In this document: in pieces, positions 62,101 to 64,000 of the stretch
Layout: every line of letters begins with the position of its first letter
Position numbering within the stretch: the first letter of the stretch is position 1
Assembly (NCBI GenBank): GCA_034506395.1
Contig: JAPDPQ010000005.1
Coordinates: 179,619-243,618, forward strand
Reading direction: 5' to 3'
From: a candidate division KSB1 bacterium
Lineage (GTDB): Bacteria > Zhuqueibacterota > Zhuqueibacteria > Thermofontimicrobiales > Thermofontimicrobiaceae
DNA length: 64,000 nt
Position numbers and translations under genes: made by a program
The notes under the pieces: generated by a model
Seen by the model: the letters and a program-made list of their open reading frames with translations, nothing else
What the model was told of the DNA's origin: nothing
The model's database searches: none

Positions 62101-63864
62101 ACGGAAGCATGGCAATGGTTTACAGAACAGCGGAGGCAATTGATCGAACTCTATCGGCGACAACGACATTGGTTCGATGACATCTCGGTGGTGCTGTTGG
62201 GACGACCCTATTTGACCCTCGATGCGGTAATGAGCAAGAACATCCCCCAGAAATTCGCTGACATGGGCATCAGCGCGTTTTTCCAGGACATGCTACCTTT
62301 GGCCGAGTTGCAGCCCAGCCCAATCACTCGAGATTATTTGAACTGGAATCACTGGAAATTTGCCTCGGATATTCTAAAAGCGGCCGAATACGCATGCCAG
62401 CAACCCGGGCTCTATCCAGTGATCCTGACTGCCTTCAAATGCTCCCCAGACTCATTTGTTTTGAGCTATTTAAAAGAGATCATGGATTATCATCAGAAGC
62501 CATATCTTGTGTTACAGTTAGATGAGCATGGCTCGGATGTCGGCTACGAGACGCGGATCGAAGCGGCGGTTCGGTCATTCCGAAACCACTATCGCCAAGG
62601 TGGCACGGCCCCTCATCCCAAAGCATCCAGCAGCATTCTGCTCACCATTTATAAAGGGGGAACGATCCTTATCCCCAACTTCGATTCGTTGAGTTGTAGC
62701 CTCATCGCTGCTGCGTTTGAGCACGCTGGATATGACGCCCGGATGATCGAAGAGACCCCGACCAGTGTGGTCTCCAGCTTGCGATTGAATGATGGACAAT
62801 GCTTGCCGGTGAGCGCCATTGCTTCTGCCGCGGTTGAAACAATTGAGAAATATCGACTCCAGCCTGAAAAAACGGCCATTTTCCTCAATGCGCTGTCGCG
62901 ACTGGCCTGCAATTTTCCTCAGTACCCATTAATGGCGAAGAAATTGCTGGAACAATATGGGCACGGATTCGAAAAGGTCCAGGTCTTCGCTACGGAATTT
63001 GAGATGCGCGGCATGCCATTCGAGTTGATTTATGATGTATATTGCAGCTATCTCCTCGGTGGACTGTTGCGCAAGATCGCCTGCAAAATCCGTCCCTACG
63101 AAATCATTCTCGGACAGACGGATCAATTGATCGAGCAAGGCCGGCAAAAGCTGTATCAATGTATTCAACATGGCGAATCCAAAGAAGCAGTATTTCGGGA
63201 AATTGTCGCACAATTGGCGGCTGTTCCAGTCAGCGAAAACTATGGCACGCGGCCCAAAGTGAGCATCATCGGAGACCTATATGTCCGAGACAACGATGTA
63301 TTCAACCAGCAATTGATCAAACAATTAGAAAGTTACGGCGCTGAGGTCGTCACGACTCCATTCACCTATATTTTGCGCATGCAGGCCGTGAAGCACAATT
63401 ACAATCTCAAAGAAGAAAAACAATATCTGGCTTTGCTGCGGGATAAATTGCTGGTGGAGGTGCTGGAAAAATTTGAAAAACGGTTTTTCCAGATCGCCAA
63501 CGAAATTTTTCAAGAGGAGTTCCCAACATTTGACGATTCGATTTTCGAAAACCTCATCCGATACAATTTATCGCTACGCCATGGCGGCGAAACCGCTCAG
63601 AATGTGATGAAGATCTTCAGCCTCTTGAACCATTACCCAGACCTGAAGCTGTTCATCCATATCAATCCGATCTTCTGTTGTCCAGGATTAGTGAGCGAAT
63701 CGTTGTTTAAAAAGATCGAAAAAGATATTGGAATTCCCATCGTTTCCATCATCTACGACGGGACTGCCACGCGCCGCAACGACGTGCTAGCGCCGTACTT
63801 GCATTATATCACTCAACGACTGGGAGTGATGAAAGAGCTGCCTCTCCAAACTTCCAAAGTTTAG
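59185..63864 (+). CDS. 2-hydroxyacyl-CoA dehydratase activase-related multidomain protein
   Basis: A 1559-residue protein. Two ATPase domains of the BcrAD/BadFG activase family occur in tandem: first YLGIDVGSVSLGYAVLD with SSCAAGTGAFLDQQ, second FMGIDIGSTSTKAIVMH with NYVCAAGTGSFIEEQ. Each keeps the Cys residues that bind a shared 4Fe-4S cluster. A Cys-rich stretch CDGCKNHC follows. Residues about 727-810 are a leucine-rich repeated segment. From about residue 820 come a DUF2229-type domain (ITIGIPNTLYVIEYAPFWE) and a 2-hydroxyglutaryl-CoA dehydratase-like C-terminal part. Activases give one electron with ATP hydrolysis to radical dehydratases; these large fused relatives are widespread but their substrates are unknown. 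Confidence 0.9.
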   Translation: MPAKKNERYYLGIDVGSVSLGYAVLDQDRQIHQSGYLFHRGNIYAALESCLAQLDLSNICQIAFNHRAVDFFANGLGVNDQVAVIEGVKFLVNDVGSIFTVGGETFGLILLDEQGHYQKFISNSSCAAGTGAFLDQQAGRLGLSGSAELSQLAETFSGEPPKIATRCAVFAKTDLIHCQQQGYSVSAIAAGLCKGLAHNITDTLIKGIELRSPVVVVGGVAKNKKVIEYISEIIGRPISIPEHAELAGAIGCALTAQQKQRQDSECSGFAEHPNIILKQQSQEKHYFFPPLKSELSVFPNFDDHSHYLSDSVEVDIYHLPNQSGVVPIFMGIDIGSTSTKAIVMHAQEEEHNILLGLYTRTMGQPIKATQALLRALREIEQKYDIQFEFCGVGTTGSGRKFIAKVLNADLVIDEITAHARAAYALNPQVDTIIEIGGQDSKFTVLKNGQVTFSVMNYVCAAGTGSFIEEQAKRLNVPLSDYSKLAVGTASPLTSDRCTVFMERDLNHLMSQGYSKSELLAAVLHSVRDNYLSKVAHLNKIGNVICFQGATAKNHALVMAFEQKLKKPIFVSKYCHLTGALGVCLIMKEELKSNGSALTPKSSPESNSTLEMRSEQLPQQALAQAPVQANFERRVADVQVASQCLPKSKFRGIEFYKESPEVINEICDGCKNHCKLVRIHMADEDIVWGYLCGRDESSDGFIPRQKSRFDLLSQRRRILNPAPALRQLNPEIAEKKLTNLLEELKRINLSDSLEKIKQIDLDLLQDKLKDLNLNALLDKLKQLNLNIPLGKLKQLIDLNLLSLRHRIFTLQQEDIQPTKAKNEITIGIPNTLYVIEYAPFWELFFKKLGYTVKLSMARSEFLENGKEIAGAEFCAPLCYWHGHVKQLSESVDYLFLPHSFEGGDPSNPKFYCYYSNYAVALVQNIEALQLKDRCIAPIIDFSRPAIYNVQQLYESLPAALKLIQTPTEIQKAYTEAWQWFTEQRRQLIELYRRQRHWFDDISVVLLGRPYLTLDAVMSKNIPQKFADMGISAFFQDMLPLAELQPSPITRDYLNWNHWKFASDILKAAEYACQQPGLYPVILTAFKCSPDSFVLSYLKEIMDYHQKPYLVLQLDEHGSDVGYETRIEAAVRSFRNHYRQGGTAPHPKASSSILLTIYKGGTILIPNFDSLSCSLIAAAFEHAGYDARMIEETPTSVVSSLRLNDGQCLPVSAIASAAVETIEKYRLQPEKTAIFLNALSRLACNFPQYPLMAKKLLEQYGHGFEKVQVFATEFEMRGMPFELIYDVYCSYLLGGLLRKIACKIRPYEIILGQTDQLIEQGRQKLYQCIQHGESKEAVFREIVAQLAAVPVSENYGTRPKVSIIGDLYVRDNDVFNQQLIKQLESYGAEVVTTPFTYILRMQAVKHNYNLKEEKQYLALLRDKLLVEVLEKFEKRFFQIANEIFQEEFPTFDDSIFENLIRYNLSLRHGGETAQNVMKIFSLLNHYPDLKLFIHINPIFCCPGLVSESLFKKIEKDIGIPIVSIIYDGTATRRNDVLAPYLHYITQRLGVMKELPLQTSKV

Positions 63865-63883
63865 CTGCCTTTGCCAGATTTCG

Positions 63884-63916
63884 AGCGTTCCTAAACCTCC
63901 CAGGTTTAGGAACGCT
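63884..63916. terminator. Bidirectional hairpin after the activase gene
   Basis: Perfect 15-base arms AGCGTTCCTAAACCT (63884-63898) and AGGTTTAGGAACGCT (63902-63916) with loop CCC. It lies between convergent genes. The arms resemble the hairpin at 25614 (GTTCC...GGAAC core), so it may belong to a repeat family used as terminators. Confidence 0.7.
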
Positions 63917-63929
63917 GGCTTCAAAACAT

Positions 63930-64000
63930 TTACCGAACTAACACCATCTTCCTCACCTGCCGAAACTCCCCGGCGCTGATGGCATAAAAATACACGTCCG
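63930..64000 (-). CDS. 3' end of a T9SS cargo gene (partial)
   Basis: The last 22 codons of a minus-strand gene run off the window edge. They read DVYFYAISAGEFR followed by QVRKMVLVR and a stop. This matches the final beta strands of type A T9SS sorting domains (GVYFYxLxAGxF...KKMVLxK/R). The rest of the protein is outside the window, so its function cannot be told. Confidence 0.8.
   Translation of the reverse strand, partial: DVYFYAISAGEFRQVRKMVLVR

Noticed and set aside
1..64000. tRNA, rRNA, phage or transposase genes
   Set aside because: None could be recognised apart from the tRNA-like ends of tmRNA. The palindromic elements have no coding sequence.

Overview
The window looks like a chromosomal segment of an FCB-superphylum bacterium, most probably a Calditrichota or candidate phylum KSB1 type lineage. 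That placement is inferred, not computed. It rests on proteins with type IX secretion (T9SS) C-terminal sorting domains (46339-50139 on the minus strand, and a partial one at the right edge), a PorX-type response regulator (40956-42521), an alternative complex III (ACIII) gene set beside an A2-type caa3 oxidase, and a tmRNA whose tag ends YAMAA, as I recall for Chlorobium.

Layout. 0-6.7 kb: a 1582-residue protein joining an RND efflux pump to a C-terminal ABC ATPase, a DJ-1/PfpI protein, and an ABC-2-like permease with no ATPase gene of its own. 7-13 kb: an M3 peptidase lipoprotein, a small lipoprotein, tmRNA with promoter and terminator, a beta-lactamase-fold hydrolase and a family 2 glycosyltransferase. 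13.2-21 kb: recB, recD, a lipoprotein trypsin-like protease and an SbcD-like nuclease, with no recC. 21-24 kb: an accessory patch holding a nested palindromic element, a URO-D family protein, a frameshifted Uma2 gene and a MntA-HepT toxin-antitoxin pair.

24-40.6 kb: an aerobic respiratory cluster with an HMA copper protein, SCO1, oxidase subunits I, III, IV and II (II fused to cytochrome c), heme O synthase, a membrane protein fused to cytochrome c, and ActA, ActB, ActC and ActD. Together these would carry electrons from quinol through ACIII and c-type hemes to oxygen. The cluster is broken at three places by accessory DNA. A run of four GACATCCCCC...GGGGGATGTC repeats encloses a HicB-like gene, a DUF559 gene and a remnant of a second HicB-like gene. 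A nucleotidyltransferase/HEPN pair lies between actA and actB. A second nucleotidyltransferase pair lies between actB and actC. Palindromic MITE-like elements and period-7 and period-8 short repeats fill other gaps.

40.9-46.1 kb: porX, then a tight housekeeping run tsaE-tsaB-rimI-accD-surE. 46.3-57.4 kb, minus strand: a large T9SS-exported repeat protein, and a cell-envelope signalling group (a secreted protein, a FecR-domain protein, an outer-membrane barrel with Ig-like domains and a CHASE2 adenylate/guanylate cyclase). 57.9-64 kb: a serine-kinase-type ATP-binding regulator, a giant 2-hydroxyacyl-CoA dehydratase activase fusion with a leucine-rich insert, and the 3' end of another T9SS cargo gene.

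No tRNA, rRNA, CRISPR array, transposase or phage gene was recognised.
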